A stretch of 6,253 nucleotides of DNA from Lachnoclostridium sp. UBA1781. Its GTDB lineage: Bacteria > Bacillota > Clostridia > Lachnospirales > Lachnospiraceae. The position numbers and the translations under genes are program-made. Below are positions 1 to 6,021 of the stretch, in pieces; position 1 is the stretch's first letter; each line of letters opens with the position of its first letter. The notes beneath the pieces are model-generated. The model was not told the DNA's origin. It made no database searches and saw nothing but the letters and a program-made list of their open reading frames with translations. Location of the stretch: positions 1 to 6,253 of the forward strand of contig DCGJ01000081.1 in assembly GCA_002315495.1 (NCBI GenBank), given 5' to 3'.

Positions 1-24
1 CTGCTTCATAGAAATAACGCTCAT
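1..24 (-). CDS. rpsB: 30S ribosomal protein S2, N-terminal fragment (continues beyond the left edge)
   Basis: Only the first eight codons are inside the window, and they read MSVISMKQ. This is the usual beginning of ribosomal protein S2, which in this family continues with LLEAGVHFGHQ. S2 is a structural protein of the small ribosomal subunit that joins late in assembly and contacts S1 or the mRNA exit side. The ATG at 24-22 is preceded seven bases upstream by a perfect GGAGGA ribosome binding site, which fixes the start. An ATG 32 codons further upstream is in frame but has no ribosome binding site and lies at the predicted transcription start. The gene has its own promoter, separated from codY by a terminator. 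The identification rests on eight residues, the strong ribosome binding site and the expected position next to codY. Confidence 0.85.
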
Positions 25-121
25 TGTTAAATCCTCCATTTGGTTTTTTTCTTCCGCATCGGTAATCGCAACGACCCGCAAAGCAGGCACCGGTATTGAA
101 TCCAACGCGTGACTTTTCATA
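25..121 (-). other. rpsB 5' untranslated leader, possibly structured
   Basis: From the predicted transcription start (about 121-122) to the S2 start codon there are about 97 bases. By eye the leader can fold. CGCGTTGG (109-102) can pair with CCGATGCG (62-55) over eight positions, two of them G-U. Inside this, CCTGC (87-83) and GCGGG (79-75) can form a five-pair hairpin with a TTT loop. The final 30 bases are A-rich and hold the ribosome binding site. Leaders that bind S2 and repress translation are known for rpsB in proteobacteria. I know of no described class in Clostridia, so a regulatory role here is inference. No terminator-like T-run is present, so any control would more likely act on translation. 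Confidence 0.35.
32..37 (-). promoter_or_regulatory. Ribosome binding site of rpsB
   Basis: GGAGGA lies seven bases before the ATG at 24-22. It decides the rpsB start over the in-frame ATG at 120-118, which has no such site. Confidence 0.85.
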
Positions 122-128
122 CTCGGTT

Positions 129-157
129 AATTTATCACATCATGCAAGGGAATGCAA
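129..157 (-). promoter_or_regulatory. SigA-type promoter of rpsB
   Basis: On the minus strand the -35 box TTGCAT (157-152) and the -10 box TAAATT (134-129) are separated by exactly 17 bases, which predicts a transcription start near 121-122. Immediately upstream of the -35 is a run of A and T (about 159-176) that could act as an UP element of the kind that strengthens ribosomal promoters. That tract includes the T-run of the codY terminator. The spacer holds a second copy of CTTGCAT ten bases from the first. The placement directly upstream of rpsB and behind a terminator supports a real promoter. Confidence 0.7.
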
Positions 158-161
158 GAAA

Positions 162-176
162 AATTTTCAAAAAAAT
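162..176. promoter_or_regulatory. Candidate CodY box upstream of rpsB
   Basis: The 15 bases AATTTTCAAAAAAAT match the known CodY operator consensus AATTTTCWGAAAATT at 13 positions. The site begins four bases upstream of the rpsB -35 box and is centred about 48 bases before the predicted transcription start. The helix-turn-helix of the CodY encoded next door is almost the same as in Bacillus, so the same operator is expected. Against it, the right half is mostly the A-run of the codY terminator, and AT-rich UP-like sequence is expected here anyway, so chance is a serious alternative. Confidence 0.3.
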
Positions 177-228
177 ACAGATGGCCTACAAGAACCGCAT
201 TTGCAGTAAAATCTAAGGCCATCTGTAT
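169..228 (-). terminator. Intrinsic terminator after codY
   Basis: Read on the minus strand, ATACAGATGGCCT (228-216) pairs perfectly with AGGCCATCTGTAT (187-175), giving a 13-bp stem, followed at once by seven T (175-169). The 28-base loop can itself form a small inner hairpin, ACTGC (207-203) with GCGGT (198-194). The stem starts four bases after the codY stop. It should end the yifB-dprA-topA-codY transcript and isolate it from rpsB. In the other direction the stem is followed only by a weak, interrupted T-run, so it is mainly one-directional. Confidence 0.93.
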
Positions 229-232
229 GGTT

Positions 233-1006
233 TTATTCCTTTGTATTGGCGAAAATCATCTCTTTCAGATTCGGATTCGTGATTCGAAGAAACGTTCCCT
301 TCATCCCCGAAGAACGTGCTTCGATAACTCCTGCGCTTTCCAGCTTACGAATCGCATTTACAATCACCGAACGCGTAATATGATAACGGTCAGCAATCTT
401 ACTTGCAACCAAAATGCCCTCGCCTCCATCCATCTCCTGAAGAACATAACGAATGGACTTTAACTCTGACACGGACAACGAAGCTACCGCAGACTGTACA
501 ACCTGAAGTTTACGAACTTCTTCCTGATTCTGTTCACTTTCGGAACGCATAATTTCAAGACCAACCACAGTAGTACCATACTCACATAAGATAATATCAT
601 CGATGGAGTACATCTTATTTGGCCGATATAAAAACAGGGTTCCGAGACGCTCGCCTGCAATGTTGATTGGACAGGCAATTGCAATATATTCCGAGATATA
701 CTCAGTAAATCCAAGTGTCTCAAGATTAATATTCTCTTTGGTGGATAAGATGTTAAGCAAGCGATCATTTAAATCATTATCAATTCGCTCACCAACCTGG
801 TCGGTAATCAGACTTTTGATTGGTTCCCACTGCGTGCTGTTATTCACTCCAAGAAGCTTTCCTCGAAGACTGATAACCAGTGCATTTGAAGACAGGGTTT
901 CTCCCAACACTTTACAAATGTCATTAAATACGACCTTGTCCGGATTGCTGTTGTTATGTAATAGTTTGTTGATTTTTCTGATATTGTCTAATAACTGTAC
1001 ACTCAT
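233..1006 (-). CDS. codY: Global transcriptional regulator CodY
   Basis: This is CodY, 257 residues, close to the 259 of Bacillus subtilis. In Firmicutes CodY dimers bind branched-chain amino acids and GTP when nutrients are plentiful and repress or activate metabolism, transport, virulence and competence genes. An N-terminal GAF domain covers about residues 1-155, including GERLGTLFLYRPN at 118-130 and DDIILCEYGTTVVGLEI at 136-152. A helical linker follows. The C-terminal winged helix has ASKIADRYHITRSVIVNAIR at 201-220 and RKLESAGVIEARSSGMKGT at 220-238, almost the same as in Bacillus. The start is the ATG at 1006 because AGGAAA lies correctly before it; a TTG ten codons upstream lacks a proper site. 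Codons begin 51 bases after topA and no terminator intervenes, so co-transcription is likely. The effector pocket region (about 58-108) differs from Bacillus. Identification is firm. Confidence 0.97.
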   Translation of the reverse strand: MSVQLLDNIRKINKLLHNNSNPDKVVFNDICKVLGETLSSNALVISLRGKLLGVNNSTQWEPIKSLITDQVGERIDNDLNDRLLNILSTKENINLETLGFTEYISEYIAIACPINIAGERLGTLFLYRPNKMYSIDDIILCEYGTTVVGLEIMRSESEQNQEEVRKLQVVQSAVASLSVSELKSIRYVLQEMDGGEGILVASKIADRYHITRSVIVNAIRKLESAGVIEARSSGMKGTFLRITNPNLKEMIFANTKE

Positions 1007-1010
1007 AAGT

Positions 1011-1016
1011 TTTCCT
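1011..1016 (-). promoter_or_regulatory. Ribosome binding site of codY
   Basis: AGGAAA sits four bases before the ATG at 1006 (six bases counted from AGGA). It supports the 257-residue CodY over a version ten residues longer starting at the TTG at 1036. Confidence 0.7.
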
Positions 1017-1057
1017 GTTCTATCTCTATTTCTCAACCTATGCTGCAGAAAAGATAT

Positions 1058-3037
1058 TTACTTGGAAGTGGAATTATCCGGTTTCTGCCAGGACATAAAG
1101 TCACATTCAGGATATCCCTCGCATCCATAATAACGACGTCCCTTTCGGGTTCTTCGAATAATCAAATCCTTGCCGCATTGTGGACAGGAAACACCTGCTT
1201 TTTCCACAATCTGTTTGGTATTACGACACTCCGGAAAGCCCGGGCATCCAAGGAAACGGCCGTGAGGTCCATACTTGTAAACCATCTTTCTTCCGCAAAG
1301 CTCGCACTCCACATCCGATTCCTGATCAGCAATCTTAATGGATTCAAGATTCTGCTCTGCCTGCATAACAGCTCCGTGAAGATCCGGATAAAAATTCTTA
1401 ATCACGGTCTTCCACTGTACCTCGCCATCGCCAACGCCATCCAGAAGAAGTTCCATATTTGCAGTAAACATGACTTCCACAATGCTCGGAAAAGCCTTCT
1501 TCATAATCTTATTGGTGGCCTCGCCAAGTTCCGTTACAAACAGATTCTTCTTCTCTTTTGCAACGTAATGCCTTGCAAGCAAGGTGGTAATGGTTGGTGC
1601 ATAGGTACTTGGACGACCGATGCCAAGTTCTTCCATCGTCTTAACTAACGAAGCTTCTGTATAATGCGACGGCGGCTGTGTAAAATGCTGCTCCGGGATG
1701 AAAACCTGCTCACTAAAAGTGGTTCCAACTTCCGGAAGCTTGGAAAGCTTCACTTCCTTTTCGTCGTCATCTTCGTTATAAACATTCAAAAAGCCGTCAA
1801 ACTTTACTTTCGACGTAGCTGTGGTAAACGTATGGTTATTCGCTGTCATCTTAATCGATGCGGTTTCCCAAACAGCTTCAGCCATACGAGAAGCAACAAA
1901 ACGCTTCCAAATCAGGGTGTAAAGACGCAGCTGATCACGAGTTAAATCTTCCTTCACTGCACTCGGAGTTAAATCACGATACGTCGGACGGATGGCTTCA
2001 TGTGCATCCTGAATCTTCTTTCCGTCATTCTTTGCCGTAGTCGGAGTTCCCACATACTGGGGTCCATACTGTTCGCTAATAAACTCGCGAACTCCTTTAT
2101 CCGCTTCTTCTGAGATACGAATGGAATCGGTACGCAGATAGGTGATTAAACCGATTGTACCGTGTCCTTTAATATCCACACCTTCATAAAGCTGCTGGGC
2201 AATACGCATCGTTGTCTGTGTGGAAAAATTGAGTTTCTTGGATGCTTCCTGCTGTAACGTACTAGTCGTAAACGGAAGCGGCGCCTTCTTTCTTCGTTCC
2301 CCAATCTTCACATCACTTACGGTAAATGTGGCACCTTCAATCTCGGAAAGCACCTTCTTAACATCCGCTTCACAGGTAAGTTCGGCTTTCTTATTGCCTT
2401 TTCCATAATACGTTGCAACCAATGGCTTCTTCGAGCCGCTCATCGTAAATTCAGCACCAATGCTCCAGTATTCTTCCTGAACAAATGCATTGATTTCTTC
2501 TTCACGGTCTGCCAAAAGGCGTAAGGTTACGGACTGAACGCGACCGGCACTAAGTCCCTTTTTAATCTTCTTCCAAAGAACCGGACTGATTTCGTATCCC
2601 ACCATACGGTCAAGAATACGTCGCGCCTGCTGCGCATTTACCAGGTCCATATCAATATCACGGGCTTCCTTAATGGAATTCTTAACCGCATCTTTTGTGA
2701 TTTCATTAAACGTAATACGGGAAGTATTCTTAGGATCCAGTTTCAATACCTGCATCAAATGCCAGGAAATCGCTTCTCCCTCACGGTCAGGGTCAGTTGC
2801 AAGGTAAATCTTATTCGATTTCTTAACCTCTTTTCGAAGTGCGGAAAGAACATCTCCCTTACCACGAATCGTGATATAATGAGGCTCACAGTCATTCTCG
2901 ACATCAACGCCGAGTGTACTTTTCGGAAGGTCACGAACATGACCGCCGGATGCAATTACCTCATAGTTTTGACCAAGGAACTTCTTAATTGTCTTTGCCT
3001 TTGCAGGGGACTCAACAATCACCAAATTCTTTGCCAT
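1058..3037 (-). CDS. topA: DNA topoisomerase I (type IA)
   Basis: A 659-residue type IA topoisomerase, which relaxes negative supercoils by a transient single-strand break through a 5'-phosphotyrosine. The TOPRIM domain lies near residues 4-115, with the catalytic Glu9 in VIVESPAKAKTIKKFLG and the metal-binding DPDREGE at 82-88. The active-site tyrosine is Tyr300 in LITYLRTDSIRIS, and HEAIRPT at 346-352 and ELGIGRPSTYAPTI at 470-483 are family hallmarks. The C-terminus has two four-cysteine zinc fingers, Cys578/581/598/604 and Cys618/621/639/645, and ends 14 residues later. Bacillus TopA (691 residues) continues with a third finger, which is missing here. The start at 3037 is chosen because GGGAGG lies seven bases before it; an ATG two codons earlier is only one base from that site. 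The gene starts 21 bases after dprA and is probably in the same operon. Confidence 0.98.
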   Translation of the reverse strand: MAKNLVIVESPAKAKTIKKFLGQNYEVIASGGHVRDLPKSTLGVDVENDCEPHYITIRGKGDVLSALRKEVKKSNKIYLATDPDREGEAISWHLMQVLKLDPKNTSRITFNEITKDAVKNSIKEARDIDMDLVNAQQARRILDRMVGYEISPVLWKKIKKGLSAGRVQSVTLRLLADREEEINAFVQEEYWSIGAEFTMSGSKKPLVATYYGKGNKKAELTCEADVKKVLSEIEGATFTVSDVKIGERRKKAPLPFTTSTLQQEASKKLNFSTQTTMRIAQQLYEGVDIKGHGTIGLITYLRTDSIRISEEADKGVREFISEQYGPQYVGTPTTAKNDGKKIQDAHEAIRPTYRDLTPSAVKEDLTRDQLRLYTLIWKRFVASRMAEAVWETASIKMTANNHTFTTATSKVKFDGFLNVYNEDDDEKEVKLSKLPEVGTTFSEQVFIPEQHFTQPPSHYTEASLVKTMEELGIGRPSTYAPTITTLLARHYVAKEKKNLFVTELGEATNKIMKKAFPSIVEVMFTANMELLLDGVGDGEVQWKTVIKNFYPDLHGAVMQAEQNLESIKIADQESDVECELCGRKMVYKYGPHGRFLGCPGFPECRNTKQIVEKAGVSCPQCGKDLIIRRTRKGRRYYGCEGYPECDFMSWQKPDNSTSK

Positions 3038-3044
3038 ACACATA

Positions 3045-3050
3045 CCTCCC
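3045..3050 (-). promoter_or_regulatory. Ribosome binding site of topA
   Basis: GGGAGG lies between dprA and topA, seven bases before the ATG at 3037 but only one base before the ATG at 3043. It therefore selects the MAKNLVIVES start. Confidence 0.85.
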
Positions 3051-3058
3051 AGCCGAAA

Positions 3059-4186
3059 TCATCCTCGGTAAGGTCTTGTAAAGTAATTCGGACAGGGCTG
3101 CTTTGCAAGCCCCATATCCTCTAACTCAGACAGAATCTCTGCAAGAATAACCGGATGTAATTTCGTTTCTTTTACGAGCACATCAAAGTGCTTCAAATCT
3201 AAACGCAGACAAGAATACACCATTTTTTTCTCACTTGCAATACCCAAAAATAATTCTGTTTTCATAGACAAATCAGCATTTGCTGGTTCTGAGCGAAGTT
3301 CGTTCTCGGCCGCAAAGAACGGATATTTTAATAAAATATCCGACAGGATTTCGTCCGGTTCCGTGACCAGCTGAGCTCCCTGTTTAATCAGATTATTACA
3401 TCCTTTACTGTTGATATCATCAATTCTTCCCGGTATTACATACACATCCTTTCCTTGTTCGAGGGCACGATCCACCGTAATCAAAGTCCCACTTTTCTCT
3501 CTTGCTTCCACTACGAGAACCCCATCGGATAGTCCGGATATAATACGGTTTCGATTCGGAAAATGATGCTTACTCGGAGGACTTCCGGGTGGATACTCGG
3601 AAACAACACACCCTCCCTGTTTCACCAGTTCATGATATATTCCCCAGTTTTCTTTTGGATAAGAAGTTCCAATTCCGGATCCAAGAACCGCCATCGTATT
3701 CCCGGTAGTTCCAATGGCCGCCTTGTGTGCAATTCCATCCACTCCCATTGCGAGTCCACTGACAATCATAATTCCTGCTTCCGAAAGAACCTCTGAAAAG
3801 TATGTGGCAATTTCTCTCCCATAATTCGTACAATTTCTGGTTCCTACAATCGAAATCTTCGGTTTACTCTCCGAAGGTAATTCTCCCTGAACGTATAATC
3901 CGAAAGGAGCATCCGAACACTCTGCTAATTTCTTTGGAAATGCTTCCTCATCATGCAGCACAAACGATACCCCTAAGCGGTTCATTTTAGCAATCAGTTC
4001 ATCAAGATACCGTGAATTTGCCGAGTCTTTGATTCTTGTTTTCAAATCATCCGAAATCGTCAGTTTATCACATTGTTTTTCAGGATATAAAAACAGTGCT
4101 TCCAAATCGTTACTATGTCGATATATGCTGCGTAACTGTTTCCAGTCCTGTGTAATACTTTGTAACCACGCTCCGTATAGATTCAT
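3059..4186 (-). CDS. dprA: DNA processing protein DprA (Smf)
   Basis: A 375-residue DprA. In transformable bacteria this cytoplasmic protein binds incoming single-stranded DNA, protects it and loads RecA; many species not known to be transformable also carry it. Residues 1-105 form a less conserved N-terminal region. The Rossmann-like core follows, with KISIVGTRNCTNYGREIA at 110-127, VSGLAMGVDGIAHKAA at 142-157, VLGSGIGTSYPKEN at 167-180, HHFPNRNRIISGLSDGVLVV at 207-226, EKSGTLITVDRALEQGKDV at 230-248, and a GCNNLIKQGA segment at 262-271. About residues 305-373 resemble the C-terminal winged-helix domain of longer DprA proteins. The ATG overlaps the yifB stop as TAATG, and its GGAGG site (4198-4194) lies inside the last yifB codons, so translational coupling is likely. 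No competence-specific promoter element is visible. Family identity is firm; actual competence is unknown. Confidence 0.96.
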   Translation of the reverse strand: MNLYGAWLQSITQDWKQLRSIYRHSNDLEALFLYPEKQCDKLTISDDLKTRIKDSANSRYLDELIAKMNRLGVSFVLHDEEAFPKKLAECSDAPFGLYVQGELPSESKPKISIVGTRNCTNYGREIATYFSEVLSEAGIMIVSGLAMGVDGIAHKAAIGTTGNTMAVLGSGIGTSYPKENWGIYHELVKQGGCVVSEYPPGSPPSKHHFPNRNRIISGLSDGVLVVEAREKSGTLITVDRALEQGKDVYVIPGRIDDINSKGCNNLIKQGAQLVTEPDEILSDILLKYPFFAAENELRSEPANADLSMKTELFLGIASEKKMVYSCLRLDLKHFDVLVKETKLHPVILAEILSELEDMGLAKQPCPNYFTRPYRG

Positions 4187-5841
4187 TATGATACCTCCAT
4201 ATAACCACGATCCGGCGTATGATAACGATATGCTTCCTTGACATGTCGGACCTGAATCTGTTCACACCCTTCTAGATCAGCAATCGTCCTCGCCACTCTT
4301 ACCATACGATGATATCCTCTCGCAGAAAAATTGTTTCCTGAATATGCCTTTTCAAGTACCGCCTTGCACGCTTCATCAAGCGGACAATAGGTCTCCAATA
4401 ACGATGCCGGAAGCTCACTGTTGAAGGTAAAACCCAACCCCTCATACCGCTTTTTCTGTATCTCTACTGCCTGTTCAACACGTTTTTGAATATCAGCACT
4501 CGATTCCGTCTTCTCTGTTTCGAGCATCTCTCCAAAAGATAAAGATGACAACTCAACACATAAATCAATACGGTCCAGAATCGGTTGTGAAATCTTTCCG
4601 AGATACCGACGTATTCGGTCAGGACTGCAATGACATTTTTCTCGATTCGGATAATACCCGCAAGGGCAAGGATTCATCGCCGCAACCAACGATACATTTG
4701 CCGGAAATGATGTTGCACCGTGAAGTCTGGTGATTCGCACTTTCTTCTCTTCCAGTGGTTGTCGTAATACCTCTATGCTCGCTCTCTGAAATTCTGTAAA
4801 TTCATCTAAAAACAGTACTCCGTGGCAAGCCAGGCTGATTTCTCCGGGTTTCGGAATCACGCCGCCCCCGATTAACGCCGTTCCTGAAATCGTATGATGA
4901 GGAGCTCGAAACGGGCGTTCTGAAAGAAGCTTTCCACCTTCTTGTAAAATGCCTGCCACACTATAGATTTTCGTAAGCTCCAGGCGTTCCGATACGGTAA
5001 GTTTCGGTAGGATTCCCGGAATACACCGCGCCAACATACTCTTCCCCGTCCCCGGTGGGCCCATAAGAAGCAAATTATGCTTGCCTGCAGCACAGATTTC
5101 CGCGCCTCGCTTCGCAAGAAACTGGCCATGAATATCCGCAAAATCATAACGAACCGTCTTCTCTAACACATCCTTGTCCTCTGACATTTCCTCATAATCC
5201 GAAATGGCCGCTTCTATATCTGAAATACCTGCATCAACATCCAAAACGCTTGCTTTCGTATCCGAAATACTTACATCCACATTCAAAATATCTTCAGCCG
5301 CATTTGGAGTTACTGCAGCCTCACTAGGATAACACCCAACAAGGCTTTCTAATGCTTCTGTTAAACTTTCGACTCCAATCAATTCAATACCGGTAATCAA
5401 ACTCGCCTCAGCGAGATTCTTTCCCGGGACGAGCATTTTTCGAAGTCCGATATTCTTCGCTTCCGAAACCGCGCTAAGAACGCCCGGCACTCCGAGCACT
5501 TTCCCGTCTAACGATAATTCTCCGAGAATCCCAACATCCTTCAGTAGGTCGGGTGGAAGAAAACCAAGTCCGCCAAGTAGCGCTAACGCAATGGAAAGGT
5601 CATACGAGGTTCCTTCTTTTCTTAAATCTCCCGGCGAAAGATTTACGGTTATCTTCTTTGGGGGCAACGCATAGCCGGAGTTCTTCATGGATACCCGTAC
5701 ACGTTCTCTCGCTTCCTTTACTTCCGACGACAGATAGCCCACCATATCAAAACTCGGAAGGCCCGGTGAAACATCCGCCTCCACCCGCACCATAACCGCT
5801 TCTATACCAACTACGGCAAATCCAATTGATGTACAAAACAT
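4186..5841 (-). CDS. comM: YifB/ComM family Mg chelatase-like AAA+ ATPase
   Basis: A 551-residue member of the YifB/ComM family. ComM of Haemophilus and Vibrio is a hexameric helicase that promotes branch migration of transformed DNA; in Clostridia the role is inferred. The N-terminal Lon-protease-like fold covers about residues 1-168, with SPGLPSFDMVGYLSSEVKEA at 25-44 and VNLSPGDLRKEGTSYDLSIA at 66-85. The AAA+ domain has Walker A GPPGTGKS at 261-268 and Walker B VLFLDEF at 342-348. A cysteine cluster (Cys392, 394, 403, 405) follows AAMN and may bind a metal. The Mg-chelatase C-terminal domain includes SARGYHRMVRVARTIADLEG at 506-525. Relatives are about 506-510 residues, and the excess lies in an enlarged acidic linker (about 171-230) that holds a repeat. 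The start ATG at 5841 has AGGGGGA eight bases upstream. It is the first gene of the operon with dprA. Confidence 0.95.
   Translation of the reverse strand: MFCTSIGFAVVGIEAVMVRVEADVSPGLPSFDMVGYLSSEVKEARERVRVSMKNSGYALPPKKITVNLSPGDLRKEGTSYDLSIALALLGGLGFLPPDLLKDVGILGELSLDGKVLGVPGVLSAVSEAKNIGLRKMLVPGKNLAEASLITGIELIGVESLTEALESLVGCYPSEAAVTPNAAEDILNVDVSISDTKASVLDVDAGISDIEAAISDYEEMSEDKDVLEKTVRYDFADIHGQFLAKRGAEICAAGKHNLLLMGPPGTGKSMLARCIPGILPKLTVSERLELTKIYSVAGILQEGGKLLSERPFRAPHHTISGTALIGGGVIPKPGEISLACHGVLFLDEFTEFQRASIEVLRQPLEEKKVRITRLHGATSFPANVSLVAAMNPCPCGYYPNREKCHCSPDRIRRYLGKISQPILDRIDLCVELSSLSFGEMLETEKTESSADIQKRVEQAVEIQKKRYEGLGFTFNSELPASLLETYCPLDEACKAVLEKAYSGNNFSARGYHRMVRVARTIADLEGCEQIQVRHVKEAYRYHTPDRGYMEVS
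5222..5288 (-). repeat. Imperfect 42-base tandem repeat in the yifB linker
   Basis: Two 25-base copies, 5222-5246 and 5264-5288, agree at 21 positions and are offset by exactly 42 bases, which keeps the reading frame. They encode related acidic units, VDVSISDTKASV and VDAGISDIEAAI, fourteen residues apart. A third, partial copy of the ISD core lies 21 bases further on (5197-5205), which is half a unit. The repeat falls in the linker between the Lon-like and AAA+ domains and probably arose by in-frame duplication. Confidence 0.75.
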
Positions 5842-5849
5842 ATCAAAAA

Positions 5850-5856
5850 TCCCCCT
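5850..5856 (-). promoter_or_regulatory. Ribosome binding site of yifB
   Basis: AGGGGGA lies eight bases before the ATG at 5841. It differs from the ideal AGGAGG by one base (G for A), so initiation may be a little weaker than at the other genes in the operon, all of which lie further downstream. Confidence 0.6.
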
Positions 5857-5891
5857 TTTATCTTGCCCAAAAAAACTTTAGACCTACCCTT

Positions 5892-5921
5892 ATTATAATG
5901 AAAGAACATAATTAAAATCCA
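5892..5921 (-). promoter_or_regulatory. Probable promoter of the yifB-dprA-topA-codY operon
   Basis: A perfect TATAAT -10 box (5897-5892) lies between the nrdR terminator and yifB, which is where an operon promoter is expected. It predicts a start near 5885 and an untranslated leader of about 44 bases. The -35 is poor: with an 18-base spacer the best hexamer is TGGATT (5921-5916), matching TTGACA at three positions, and there is no TG extension. A TTGCAA further upstream is 25 bases away, too far to serve. A weak promoter or help from an activator would fit. No competence-type operator is recognised. Confidence 0.55.
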
Positions 5922-5935
5922 TTTGCAAAGGCAAC

Positions 5936-5969
5936 AAAAAAGAGCGCCCTGATTTTCTCAGGACGCCCC
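5936..5969 (-). terminator. Intrinsic terminator after nrdR
   Basis: On the minus strand GCGTCCTGA (5966-5958) pairs with TCAGGGCGC (5952-5944) over nine positions with one G-U, around a GAAAA loop. Flanking G and T/C bases can lengthen the stem by up to three pairs. TTTTTT (5941-5936) follows two bases after the core stem. It lies 52 bases beyond the nrdR stop and should separate the nrdR transcript from the yifB operon. Confidence 0.93.
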
Positions 5970-6021
5970 GCATTTTCCAATTTTCTTCCAACTAAATGCC
6001 GAATATGTAAAATTGAATCTC

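Noticed and set aside
175..235. The codY terminator acting in both directions
   Set aside because: On the plus strand the stem is followed by GG and an interrupted T-run, and no plus-strand gene lies upstream to be terminated.
1007..1036. A codY start ten codons upstream at a TTG
   Set aside because: There is no properly spaced ribosome binding site. The ATG at 1006 has AGGAAA before it and gives the usual CodY N-terminus.
603..1648. Two open frames of 175 and 202 codons on the plus strand opposite codY and the topA 3' end
   Set aside because: They are antisense to genes with clear family motifs, lack good ribosome binding sites and show no recognisable domain. They read as shadows of the coding strand.
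3038..3043. A topA start two codons upstream at ATG 3043
   Set aside because: It is one base from GGGAGG, too close for initiation. The ATG at 3037 is seven bases away and gives the canonical MAKNLVIVES start.
5842..5880. A run of seven T in the yifB leader as a terminator or attenuator
   Set aside because: No stable stem precedes it, so there is no intrinsic terminator and no visible alternative fold.
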